Below, in pieces: positions 16,945-25,009 of a stretch of 64,000 nucleotides of DNA. Each line of letters begins with the position of its first letter. Position 1 is the stretch's first letter. The stretch is taken from positions 62,001 to 126,000 of the forward strand of contig CAXTRK010000004.1 in NCBI GenBank assembly GCA_964246745.1. The letters are read 5' to 3'. The notes under the pieces are model-generated. The model did not search any database, was not told where the DNA came from, and saw nothing but the letters and a program-made list of their open reading frames with translations. This DNA comes from Lichenicoccus sp964246745. GTDB lineage: Bacteria > Pseudomonadota > Alphaproteobacteria > Acetobacterales > Acetobacteraceae. A program made the translations under genes and the position numbers.

Positions 16945-19060
16945 GCGAGGTAAGCTCCAGGATCAGCGCGGTCTCCGGCTGCATCTCCGGCAGCGCGATG
17001 CCGGCGGTCCCGAGCAGGGCGCCAGGCAGCACCAGCCCCGCCTCGAACAGGATGCGCTGTGATGCGGACAGTCTCGCCTCCAGCCGTGGCCCCGGCGACT
17101 GAAGCCGGTAATGCCGCGTCGGATCAAGCCCCGGAATGACCAGCGGCGGCGCGCGCCAGGCAGCGCAGCACTCCTGCGCCACCAGGAAAGCGGCATGGGA
17201 GCGATCTTTGGAGACCACGCCGCGCATCGAACGGCCGGCCTGAAGCGGCATTGCGGTGTGATCGCCCGAGTGCAGCAGCGGCCGCAGCCGCTTGTGCAGC
17301 GCGATCCACCCCGAGAGCGACGCCCGCTCGTCCGCGTCAAGCCGGGTCGGGTCCAGCTCCACCCCCATATGGCCGAACAACGCCACCGCGGCGCGGAAAT
17401 CAAGCGTATGGCGCCGCCCGGTCTGCTGGTTCGGCGAGGCGGCGACGTGCGCGCCCATCAGTTCCGGCGGCAAAAAGCGCGAGAAGCCGCGCTGGATGGC
17501 CAGCCGTTCCAGCGCGTCGGTGCAGTCCGATGTCCAGATCCGCTGCGTATGGCGCAGGATGCCGTAATCCGCGCGAGCGCCGCCCGAGGCGCAGCTCTCG
17601 ATCTCGACCTCGGGGTACGCTTCCCGCAGCCGCGCCATCAGGGCGGTGGCCGCGAGCAGATGGACCCGATAGGCGGGTCTGCCCAGGCTATCGCCGGCGG
17701 CGACGAAGTCGCGATTCATGTCCCACTTGAGATAGGAGATCGGATGCGCATCCAGCAGGGCCGCGAGCTCGGCAAAGATGCCATCGGCGATGTCCGGGCG
17801 GATCAGGTCGAGGATGAGCTGATGCCGCGCGGTGCGCAGCGGACGGCCGGCGACATGCAGCACCGCGTCCGGGTGGGCGCGGTAGAGATCGCTGTCCGGA
17901 TTGACCATCTCGGGCTCGACCCAAAGCCCGAATTCGAGGCCGAGGCCGGTGACCGCCTCGATCAGCGGCCCAAGACCGTCGGGGTATTTTGCTGGATCGG
18001 GGCGCCAGTCGCCAAGCCCCGCGCGAGGGTTGTCGCGGCCAGCCATCCAGCCGTCATCCAGCACGAAGCGTTCGATGCCCAACGCCGCCGCCGCCTTCGC
18101 CTGCGCCACCAGCCGGTCGTGCGAATGCTCGAAGTAATTTCCCTCCCACGTGTTCAATGTCACTGGACGCGCGCGCATCGCCCCGCCGGGCCAACGCAGC
18201 ACGTGCCTGCGCACGCCCTCATGCAGACGACGCGACAGGCCCGAAAGACCGTCGGGCGAAAGCGACGCGTAAGCCACTGGGCTCTCCAGCGACTCGCCGG
18301 CCTCGAGCCGCACCTCGCCAGGATGCAGCCATTCGCCGGTCGCCACGAGCACGCGTCCATCCTCCAGCCGCTCCGCGGTGGTGCGGTGATTGCCGCTCCA
18401 GCCGAGATGGATGCCGAAAACCAGACCACGATCCTCATCGAAGCCGGGCGCGCCGGCGATCAGGCCGGGGAAGCGGTCGTGCGAGCGGCCTCGCCGGTTT
18501 TCCGACGCCCACAGCCCGGCGGACAGCAAGATCCGGCTTTCACTGAATTCCTGGCCCCAACGGCCGTCGAAAGTCAGCAGCTCGCCGGCCGTGGCCGGAA
18601 GCAGGAACACCCCGGCCGCCAGTCTTTGCACATCAAGCGTCGTGCCGCCCTCGTTGCGCAGACGCGTGCGCATGCGCAGCAGATCGCCATCGCCGGCCAA
18701 CGTCAGAATGATGTCGAGACCGAGTGATGCGACCGCATCCTCCGCCGCGATGCGCAGCGTGCCAGGTTTCCGCTGGATCGCAACGTCGGTGAATTCGGCG
18801 GTCCAGTCGATCCCCGCCCGATCGGCGAGCAGCGCGGGCGCCCGCATCGTGCCAGTGCCCAGGGTCGGCATCAGCGCCGGCTCGACATGGTCCTCGTCCA
18901 GGCCGTTGCGCCGCGGCGCGCGGTCGCGCAGCGCCGGAAGCTCGTCCAGATCCAGCGCGTCGGGCAGACGCATGCCCCAATGCACGATCTCCGGCATCCC
19001 GCCCGAGCGCTGAAGCAGCAACAAGGTGGTCGCAATACCGTCAAGACGATAGGCCTTCAT
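16937..19060 (-). CDS. GH36 alpha-galactosidase
   Basis: A 707-residue GH36 enzyme: an N-terminal beta-supersandwich, then a barrel with FVLDDGWMAGRDNPRAGLGD. The nucleophile Asp is in YLKWDMNRDF and the acid/base Asp in RIWTSDCTDALERL. ESCASGGARADYGIL and the GLEFGLWVEPEMVNPDS block are diagnostic. It removes alpha-1,6-linked galactose from melibiose/raffinose-type sugars. No signal peptide is visible. First gene of a two-gene unit with the GH42 beta-galactosidase, sharing 8 bp. The 219 bp upstream (19061-19279) contain no recognisable gene and probably hold its promoter. Confidence 0.92.
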   Translation of the reverse strand: MKAYRLDGIATTLLLLQRSGGMPEIVHWGMRLPDALDLDELPALRDRAPRRNGLDEDHVEPALMPTLGTGTMRAPALLADRAGIDWTAEFTDVAIQRKPGTLRIAAEDAVASLGLDIILTLAGDGDLLRMRTRLRNEGGTTLDVQRLAAGVFLLPATAGELLTFDGRWGQEFSESRILLSAGLWASENRRGRSHDRFPGLIAGAPGFDEDRGLVFGIHLGWSGNHRTTAERLEDGRVLVATGEWLHPGEVRLEAGESLESPVAYASLSPDGLSGLSRRLHEGVRRHVLRWPGGAMRARPVTLNTWEGNYFEHSHDRLVAQAKAAAALGIERFVLDDGWMAGRDNPRAGLGDWRPDPAKYPDGLGPLIEAVTGLGLEFGLWVEPEMVNPDSDLYRAHPDAVLHVAGRPLRTARHQLILDLIRPDIADGIFAELAALLDAHPISYLKWDMNRDFVAAGDSLGRPAYRVHLLAATALMARLREAYPEVEIESCASGGARADYGILRHTQRIWTSDCTDALERLAIQRGFSRFLPPELMGAHVAASPNQQTGRRHTLDFRAAVALFGHMGVELDPTRLDADERASLSGWIALHKRLRPLLHSGDHTAMPLQAGRSMRGVVSKDRSHAAFLVAQECCAAWRAPPLVIPGLDPTRHYRLQSPGPRLEARLSASQRILFEAGLVLPGALLGTAGIALPEMQPETALILELTSHA

Positions 19061-19279
19061 CCAGGCTGCCTTGCTTGAATGACGCCGTGATCAGGCAGGA
19101 TTGAGTCCCTGCTCCATTGCTCCACGGCGAACAAGGCACGATGATTTGCGCGACCGTGGAGTCGGCGCAAGGCGGAGCGCATCAGCATACCGGCATCAGC
19201 ATCATATCGCCTCGTGCGGGCATTGCGGGCGCCCATTCTGCCGCGCCTGCCGGCAAGCCTGTCCGAAATGCGGCGCCGG

Positions 19280-19939
19280 TCAGTCTCCGTGAGCCTCGGT
19301 GTGCAGTCGTGCGCCGGTGCGCGCCTGCACGGCGTCGAAGGTCAGGCCAGGCGCCATCTCGCGCAGCACGAAGCCTTGCCGAGTGACGTCGATCACCGCC
19401 AGGTTCGTATAGATGCGCTGCACGGCGCCGAGCGCGGTCAGCGGATAGGAGCAGCGTTCGACGAGCTTTGGCGCGCCCTCCCGGGTGGTGTGTTCGCTGA
19501 TCACCCATGTCCGCTGTGCGCCGACCGCGAGATCCATCGCACCCCCGACAGCGGGCGTCGTGTCCGCGTTGGCGGTGATCCAGTTGGCGATGTCGCCGTT
19601 CTGCGCGACCTCGAAGGCGCCGAGCACGCAGAGATCGAGATGGCCGCCGCGTATGATCGCGAAGCTGTCGGCATGATGAAAGTAGCAGCCGCCGGCGAGC
19701 AGTGTCACATGCTGCTTGCCGGCATTGATCAACCATGGGTCGATGGCGTCCGGCGGGGGCGCCGGACCCATGCCGAGCAGGCCGTTCTCGGAATGCAGCA
19801 ACACTTCGCGACCTTCCGGAATGTAGTCGGCAATCATGGTCGGAATGCCGATGCCGAGATTGACCGCCCAACCTTCCGGGATGTCGCGGGCGACGCGTGC
19901 CGCCATCTGCTTGCGGGTCAACAAGGTGAAGTCGCTCAT
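19280..19939 (-). CDS. pcaJ: 3-oxoadipate CoA-transferase subunit B
   Basis: A 219-residue beta subunit. It contains VNLGIGIPTMIADYIPEG, the catalytic-Glu motif HSENGLLGMGP, INAGKQHVTLLAGG, FHHADSFAIIRGGHLD and PAVGGAMDLAVGA, all in the order seen in PcaJ. It transfers CoA from succinyl-CoA to 3-oxoadipate, the last but one step of the protocatechuate and hydroxyquinol routes. ATG at 19939 (MSDFTLLTRKQMA) fits family starts; a start at 19996 would overlap pcaI. It lies 13 bp after pcaI. The related succinyl-CoA:acetoacetate transferase cannot be fully excluded, but the similarity to Pca proteins is closer. Confidence 0.85.
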   Translation of the reverse strand: MSDFTLLTRKQMAARVARDIPEGWAVNLGIGIPTMIADYIPEGREVLLHSENGLLGMGPAPPPDAIDPWLINAGKQHVTLLAGGCYFHHADSFAIIRGGHLDLCVLGAFEVAQNGDIANWITANADTTPAVGGAMDLAVGAQRTWVISEHTTREGAPKLVERCSYPLTALGAVQRIYTNLAVIDVTRQGFVLREMAPGLTFDAVQARTGARLHTEAHGD

Positions 19940-19952
19940 GGCACGGCCCTCA

Positions 19953-20633
19953 TCAAACCGGCGGATCGCCATACGGCACGTGCACGACGCGATCAACGAA
20001 GAGTCCAGGAGTTACGATCGCCTCGGGGTCGAGCTCGCCAAGTTCGGCCGCGTGCTGCGTCTGCACGACCGTGAGTTTTGCCGCCGTCGCCATCACCGCG
20101 TTGAAGTTGCGCCCGCTGCGTCGATAGACGCAATTGCCCCAGCGGTCGGCCCGCCAGGCCTCGACAAGCGCCACATCCGCGGGAAGCGCGTACTCCAGGA
20201 CGAAGTCGCGGCCGTTGATCTCGCGCGTCTCCTTACCTTCGGCGAGCTGGGTTCCATAGGCGGTGGGCGTGTAGAACGCGCCGATGCCGGCGCCTGCCGC
20301 GCGTATGCGCTCGGCCAGCGTGCCTTGCGGGACAATCTCGAGCTCGATCCTGCCCGCCTTGAACAACGTCTCGAACACCACAGAACCTGAGGAGCGCGGA
20401 AACGAACAGATGATCCGCCGAACCCTGCCGGCCTCCATCAGCTTGGCGAGCCCGTTCCGGCCGCTGCCGGCGTTGTTGGTAATGATCGTGAGATCACGCG
20501 TTCCCTGATCAATCAGCCCCTCGATCAACGCGTCCGGCTGTCCGACCGATCCGAAGCCGCCAACCATGACCACTGCGCCATCCGCGATCCCCGCGACGGC
20601 TTCGGCAATCGTGCCCACACGTTTGTCAATCAT
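19953..20633 (-). CDS. pcaI: 3-oxoadipate CoA-transferase subunit A
   Basis: A 226-residue alpha subunit: VMVGGFGSVGQPDALIEGL, LTIITNNAGSGRNGLAKL, CSFPRSSGSVVFE, VPQGTLAERIRAAGAGIGAF, EGKETREINGRDFVLE and a GELDPEAIVTPGLFV end, the same block order as Pseudomonas PcaI. It forms the heteromer with the PcaJ-like subunit encoded 13 bp downstream. No other pca genes flank it, so these two stand alone as a shared terminal step. They could serve the aromatic island at 36-64 kb if its products reach 3-oxoadipate. Confidence 0.86.
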   Translation of the reverse strand: MIDKRVGTIAEAVAGIADGAVVMVGGFGSVGQPDALIEGLIDQGTRDLTIITNNAGSGRNGLAKLMEAGRVRRIICSFPRSSGSVVFETLFKAGRIELEIVPQGTLAERIRAAGAGIGAFYTPTAYGTQLAEGKETREINGRDFVLEYALPADVALVEAWRADRWGNCVYRRSGRNFNAVMATAAKLTVVQTQHAAELGELDPEAIVTPGLFVDRVVHVPYGDPPV

Positions 20634-20668
20634 GGCCGGACTAGATCAGATTGGCGCGTTCGACGCTA

Positions 20669-21286
20669 CTACTGGCTTGTTGCCTGGCCGTTCTGCGAGA
20701 ACATGCCGTTGGGGTTTATGCCCAGGGCGCTGATGGTCGGCGGGTTGAGCTGTCCGGTTGGCTGCAACGCACGGACCTGCTGGAACCGTTTGAGCGCGGC
20801 TTGCGTGCTTGCGCCCCAGACGCCGTCCGAGCGGCCTGGATCAAAGTTAAGCCGGTGCAGCCGGCCCTGCACTTCCTTGATGACGTTTCGGCTGATGTTC
20901 ATGGTGTGCTGCTGGCTGCCAGCCGTGTTGTTACGTGGATCTTGATCAGGCGCCTCGGATTGCTGGTCTTGCATGCCAAGGGTGGCGGCCGCGTCGATAT
21001 CCAGGGTCTTCATCGTCGCCTGGTTGAGCTGCCCGGTCACCAGCAGCCCGCGTGTCTGCTGAAAACGGTCAAGCGCCGCCTCGCTGTCCGCACCCCAGTT
21101 GCCGTCGATCTTGCCCTGATACAGATCAAGCTGGCGCAGCCGGGCTTGAACGTAGCGTATGCCCTGCGGCGTAAGCTGCTGCTCGTAGGTCAGACCCGAA
21201 CTGGAGGACCCGGATTGCGCCATCGCGGCTGGCGCGCTCGCGGCCAGCGCCATCAAAGCCAAGGCATAGCGAACTTTCATGAGCAT
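20669..21286 (-). CDS. Secreted protein with two peptidoglycan-binding (PG_binding_1) domains
   Basis: About 205 residues. A signal peptide (YALALMALAASAPAAMA) is followed by two similar modules: VQARLRQLDLYQGKIDGNWGADSEAALDRFQQ..., and VQGRLHRLNFDPGRSDGVWGASTQAALKRFQQ.... They are linked by a Gln/Asp/Asn-rich stretch. Each is a three-helix PG_binding_1 domain (IDG.WG..T..A...FQ). It has no catalytic domain, so it is a wall-binding or scaffold protein of the periplasm. ATG at 21286 has GGGAGAG just ahead; ATG at 21280 is equally possible. Confidence 0.8.
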   Translation of the reverse strand: MLMKVRYALALMALAASAPAAMAQSGSSSSGLTYEQQLTPQGIRYVQARLRQLDLYQGKIDGNWGADSEAALDRFQQTRGLLVTGQLNQATMKTLDIDAAATLGMQDQQSEAPDQDPRNNTAGSQQHTMNISRNVIKEVQGRLHRLNFDPGRSDGVWGASTQAALKRFQQVRALQPTGQLNPPTISALGINPNGMFSQNGQATSQ

Positions 21287-21605
21287 GGCTCTCCCGCCGG
21301 CATCGATGATCATGATCAAACCGAGCGCGGTAAGGAAGCCGGTATTTCAGGAGAGAGCGCCGCGAAGTCGGCCGAAGCAGCAAGATGTCGCTTTATTAAC
21401 GCTCTTCCAGCGCCTGCGTCGGCGTCTGTAGATCGCCTTGACTGGTTAACAAATGGACGTTGCTCCCTAATTTTTGCTAGCATTTGCGTTTATCGCCCGC
21501 AGCCGGCGCAATACTCATAATTGTGATATCGCCAACAATAAGTCTTCTTTGGCCGGCGGCGTTGATTTCCTGGCGCAACGCCACCCGATCAACCGGAGAT
21601 ATGGT
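21287..21605. other. Intergenic region between divergent genes, with candidate promoter
   Basis: No gene is seen in this 319-bp stretch, which is more AT-rich than its surroundings after 21430. It serves the PG-binding gene on the minus strand and manganese catalase on the plus strand. TGCTAGCAT at 21475-21483 is a fair extended -10 for the catalase, with TGGACG about 18 bp upstream as a weak -35. No operator for a known peroxide regulator was recognised. Confidence 0.35.
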
Positions 21606-22463
21606 ATGTTCTACCACGACAAGCGTCTGCAATACCCCGTCAAGGTGACCACTCCTGATCCGCTTTTCGCCCGCATGCTGCAACAGGCCATCGGCGGGAT
21701 CGAAGGCGAAATCCGTGTCTGCATGCAGTATCTGTTTCAGGCCTGGGGATCGCGCGGGCCGACCACGAAATATCGCGACATGCTGATGCATACCGCGACC
21801 GAGGAGATCGGTCATATCGAAATGCTGGCGACCGCGGTGGCGCTGAACCTGGAGAAGGCGCCCACTGAACTGCAGGAGCAGGGTGCCGGGAACGGCATTG
21901 TCGGCGCCGTCATGGGCGGCGGCAACGCACGCCACACGATCGAGGGCATGCTTCAGCGCCACCTTCTCTCGACCGGCATGGCCGCCTACCCCGCCAACTC
22001 GGACGGCGTGCCGTTCGACATGTCGCACATCTATGCGAGCGGCAACCTGGCCGCCGACATGTATTGCAACGTCGCTGCCGAAAGCACCGGACGCGTGCTG
22101 GCGGTCCGGCTCTACAATGCGACGCAGGATCCGGGCATGAAGGACATGCTGCATTTCATGATCGCGCGCGACACCATGCATCAGCAGCAATGGCTGGCGG
22201 TGATCGAGGAACTCGGCGGCGCCGAGGGCGCGCTGCCAATTCCCAATTCGTTCCCGCAGGAAAAGGAAGACAACAGGCACAACTACGATTTCTTCGACAC
22301 GGGCCTGCAAGGCTCCGAAGCGCCAGAGGGCCGTTGGACCAGCGGCCGTTCTATCGACGGCAAAGGCACCTACAGCGTCTTCAAGAACGTGCCGCTCGGC
22401 GATGCTCCGGTGCTTGGTCCGGCAAGACCCGACAGCGGCGCGGAGTCCCAACAGATCGCCTGA
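21606..22463 (+). CDS. Manganese catalase
   Basis: A 285-residue non-haem dimanganese catalase. The ferritin-like four-helix bundle has its metal ligands at about Glu35 (GGIEGEIRVCMQYLFQAW), Glu67 and His70 (TATEEIGHIEML), Glu159 (AAESTGRVLAV) and His192 (ARDTMHQQQW). It disproportionates hydrogen peroxide in the cytosol. The ATG at 21606 follows GGAGATATGGT, a good ribosome site. The C-terminal tail (TGLQGSEAPEGRWTSGRS) is typical of the family. It stands alone, ahead of the acyl-CoA dehydrogenase cluster by 46 bp. Confidence 0.93.
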   Translation: MFYHDKRLQYPVKVTTPDPLFARMLQQAIGGIEGEIRVCMQYLFQAWGSRGPTTKYRDMLMHTATEEIGHIEMLATAVALNLEKAPTELQEQGAGNGIVGAVMGGGNARHTIEGMLQRHLLSTGMAAYPANSDGVPFDMSHIYASGNLAADMYCNVAAESTGRVLAVRLYNATQDPGMKDMLHFMIARDTMHQQQWLAVIEELGGAEGALPIPNSFPQEKEDNRHNYDFFDTGLQGSEAPEGRWTSGRSIDGKGTYSVFKNVPLGDAPVLGPARPDSGAESQQIA

Positions 22464-22509
22464 CCACGAAGCGCTGCAACCAGCCCGTTTGCGGCCGCGT
22501 TGCCGGCCG

Positions 22510-23652
22510 ATGTCTCTGACAATCCTGGACCAGGTTCCGCATCAGGCGCCTTCGCGGCCCGAGCACTTGCTGGAGCGGCTGCGCGCCGCCGTTCCGGGCA
22601 TCGACGACGAAGCCGCGCGTCTGGACCAAGAAGGCGGTTTTCCGCAACACGCCTTCGAGGTCCTGCGCGGCATCGGCGCGCTCACGGCGCCGCTGCCACA
22701 ATCCCTTGGCGGCATCGGGCTCGGCACCGAACCGGCCGGCGCGCACGGCCTGCTCGCCCTGCTGCGCCTTGTGGGACAGGGCAGTCTTGCCGTTGGCAGG
22801 CTCTACGAAGGGCATGTCAATGCGCTCAAACTGGTCGCCGTCTATGGCACTGACGCCCAGCTTCAAGCCGCCGCCAGCGACGCCAAGCTTGGGCATCTCT
22901 TCGGCATCTGGGTGACGGGCGGCGCAACCCCCTTGCGGCTGCACAAGATGTCGGCCGGCTGGCGCCTTGAAGGCGAGAAACACTTCGCCTCCGGCGCGCG
23001 GCACGTCTCACGCGCCCTGGTCACCGCCACGACCCCGGTCGGTTCCGAGCGGATGGCGATCGTGCCGCTCGATGCCAGCCGACGGGCCAGCGATACGCTG
23101 GGCAGCCTGCACGGCATGCGCGCGGCATCCACCGGGTCCTGCGACTTCAGCGGCATCACGCTGCCCGAGAGCGCGCTGATCGGCGGCCCCGGCGACTATC
23201 TGAGGCAGCCCGAATTCTCCGCCGGCGCCTGGCGCGGCATCGCGGTCGCACTCGGCGGCATCGACCGGCTTACGTCATTGTTGCGCCAGCAACTCCGCGA
23301 GCGCGGCCGCGACGGCAACCCGCATCAGCTCACGCGTATCGGCGAGGCGTTGATCGCACGCGAGACCGCCGCGATGTGGGCGGCGCGGGCCGCCGATGCT
23401 GCGGAAAGCGGCAGGCTTGATGCCGGCGACGTCGTGGCCGTCGTCGGACTGGCACGGATTGCCGCCGAACAGGCGGCGCTCGACGTGATCCGACTGGTGC
23501 AGCGCGGGCTTGGCCTGGCCGGCTTTCTGTCCAGCAATCCGGCCGAACGGATCATGCGCGACCTTGCCACCTATCTGCGTCAGCCGGCGCCCGACGAGAC
23601 GCTGACCGAGGCCGCCGGCTGGTTCACCGCGCGCGACCTGCCGCCATCGTGA
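22510..23652 (+). CDS. Acyl-CoA dehydrogenase family protein, first gene of an uncharacterised cluster
   Basis: A 380-residue flavoprotein of the acyl-CoA dehydrogenase fold: an N-terminal helical domain with ALTAPLPQSLGGIGLGTEP, a middle domain GIWVTGGATPLRLHKMSAGW, and a C-terminal helical bundle (RGLGLAGFLSSNPAERIMRDL). ATG at 22510 (MSLTIL) is preferred over an upstream start that would overlap manganese catalase. The TGA stop overlaps the PIG-L ATG by 1 bp, and the methyltransferase follows with an ATGA overlap, so three genes are translated together. The set suggests oxidation of a lipid or amine intermediate; the actual substrate is unknown. Confidence 0.8.
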   Translation: MSLTILDQVPHQAPSRPEHLLERLRAAVPGIDDEAARLDQEGGFPQHAFEVLRGIGALTAPLPQSLGGIGLGTEPAGAHGLLALLRLVGQGSLAVGRLYEGHVNALKLVAVYGTDAQLQAAASDAKLGHLFGIWVTGGATPLRLHKMSAGWRLEGEKHFASGARHVSRALVTATTPVGSERMAIVPLDASRRASDTLGSLHGMRAASTGSCDFSGITLPESALIGGPGDYLRQPEFSAGAWRGIAVALGGIDRLTSLLRQQLRERGRDGNPHQLTRIGEALIARETAAMWAARAADAAESGRLDAGDVVAVVGLARIAAEQAALDVIRLVQRGLGLAGFLSSNPAERIMRDLATYLRQPAPDETLTEAAGWFTARDLPPS

Positions 23653-24425
23653 TGCGCGCCCGCGACCTGCATGCGCACTGGCGCGCGCTGCCCTTGCGGC
23701 CGTGCGACCCGCTGCTGACCTCCGGCCGGGCGCTGATCCTGGCGCCGCACGCGGACGACGAATCGCTCGGCTGCGGCGGACTGATCGCCGAGCTGTGCGA
23801 ACGCGGCCGACCGCCTGTAGTGCTGATCGCCACCGACGGCGCCGGCTCGCATCCCGCATCGCGCGACTGGCCCCCCGCGCGGCTCCGCGCGCTGCGCGAG
23901 GCGGAGACGCTCGCCGCCACGGCGCGGCTCGGTTTGCCGCTGGGCAACCTGGGCTTTCTGCGCCTGCCCGACACCGCCGCACCTCGGGCGGGTGTCGCCT
24001 TTGAGAACGCATGCACGACGATCGCCACGGAAGCCATCGAGCGCGGCTGCGACACCCTGCTCGCATCCTGGCTGGGCGATCCGCACTGCGACCATGAGGC
24101 CGTGCAAATGATGGCGCGCGCCGTCGCGCGGGCGCAAGGCATGCGTCTGCTGTCCTATCCGGTCTGGGGCTGGCTGATCGCGCCGGACACCGAGGTCGCG
24201 GCGGCCGAGCCCGCGTGCGGCTTTCGTCTCGACATCGCCCGCCATCTGCGCCGGAAAGGCGAGGCGATCCGCGAGCACGCCTCGCAATATGCCGATCTGA
24301 TCACGGACGATCCGGACGGCTTCAGGCTGCCGGCGGCATTGCTCGGGATTTTCGCGCAGCCCTACGAGACCTTCCTTGAGGCGCCCCACCTTGAGACGCC
24401 CCACCTTGAGACGTCCCAGCCATGA
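23652..24425 (+). CDS. PIG-L family N-deacetylase
   Basis: A 257-residue PIG-L/LmbE-type zinc deacetylase. The metal motif APHADDESLGCGG puts His33 and Asp36 in place, with the third ligand in DPHCDHEAVQ (His145/His148). The family removes N-acetyl or similar acyl groups from sugar amines. The start ATG overlaps the preceding stop by 1 nt. The C-terminus ends in a threefold repeat, LEAPH-LETPH-LETSQ, encoded by tandem 15-bp units and probably a recent expansion. The gene sits in a tight unit with an acyl-CoA dehydrogenase and a methyltransferase, suggesting assembly or tailoring of a glycolipid. Confidence 0.85.
   Translation: MRARDLHAHWRALPLRPCDPLLTSGRALILAPHADDESLGCGGLIAELCERGRPPVVLIATDGAGSHPASRDWPPARLRALREAETLAATARLGLPLGNLGFLRLPDTAAPRAGVAFENACTTIATEAIERGCDTLLASWLGDPHCDHEAVQMMARAVARAQGMRLLSYPVWGWLIAPDTEVAAAEPACGFRLDIARHLRRKGEAIREHASQYADLITDDPDGFRLPAALLGIFAQPYETFLEAPHLETPHLETSQP
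24375..24419 (+). repeat. Three tandem 15-bp units in the PIG-L gene
   Basis: CTTGAGGCGCCCCAC, CTTGAGACGCCCCAC and CTTGAGACGTCCCAG lie head to tail, in frame, encoding LEAPH-LETPH-LETSQ at the very C-terminus. Being in frame and near-identical, they look like slippage products with little structural cost; copy number may vary between strains. Confidence 0.85.
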
Positions 24426-25009
24426 GCCGGGAAAGCTGGCCGCCCGAGCTGTTCGACAGGCTCTACGCCGAACGTCCCGACCCGTGGCAGTTCGAGACCA
24501 GCCGCTACGAACGCGACAAGTATGCCGACACGCTGGCGCAGCTCGGCGGACGACGGTTCGGGCGCGCGCTCGAACTGGGCTGCTCGATCGGCGTGTTCAG
24601 CCGCCTGCTGGCGCCACGCTGCGAGCAACTGCTGTCGCTCGACGCGGCGGCGGCGGCCATCGCGGCGGCACGGACGCGCTGCGCGTCGCTCGCCCACGTC
24701 GAATTCCGCCGCGCTACCTTGCCAACGGACTGGCCGGAGGGATCGTTCGACCTGATCGTGGTCTCGGAGCTGCTCTATTTTCTCTCCCAGGGCGACATCG
24801 CACTGCTCGCGCGACGCTGCGCTGCGGCCGCGACAGAGGCGGCCGCCATCCTGCTGGTGAACTGGACCGGCGAGACCGACACGCCCACCACCGGCGACGA
24901 GGCGGCGGCGCTGTTCGTTGCGGCAGTGGACGGGTTCAGCGCGGATGCGCCGCTGCGTCGGCCATCATATCGGCTGGATCACCTCCGTCGCGGTCCCGTC
25001 CGGCCCTGA
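24422..25009 (+). CDS. Class I SAM-dependent methyltransferase (NodS-like)
   Basis: A 195-residue methyltransferase. FDRLYAERPDPWQFETSRYE is the typical NodS-like start. Motif I is ALELGCSIGVFSRLLA (about 48-63), then the acidic LLSLDAAAAAI strand, and FDLIVVSELLYFLS as motif IV. NodS N-methylates deacetylated chitooligosaccharide; here, directly after a PIG-L deacetylase (ATGA overlap), an N-methylation of a freed amine is a reasonable guess. The last 74 bp overlap the convergent glycosyltransferase gene. Confidence 0.85.
   Translation: MSRESWPPELFDRLYAERPDPWQFETSRYERDKYADTLAQLGGRRFGRALELGCSIGVFSRLLAPRCEQLLSLDAAAAAIAAARTRCASLAHVEFRRATLPTDWPEGSFDLIVVSELLYFLSQGDIALLARRCAAAATEAAAILLVNWTGETDTPTTGDEAAALFVAAVDGFSADAPLRRPSYRLDHLRRGPVRP

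Noticed and set aside
17111..18727. 538-codon open frame opposite the alpha-galactosidase
   Set aside because: Antisense shadow; the GH36 catalytic motifs on the other strand settle it.
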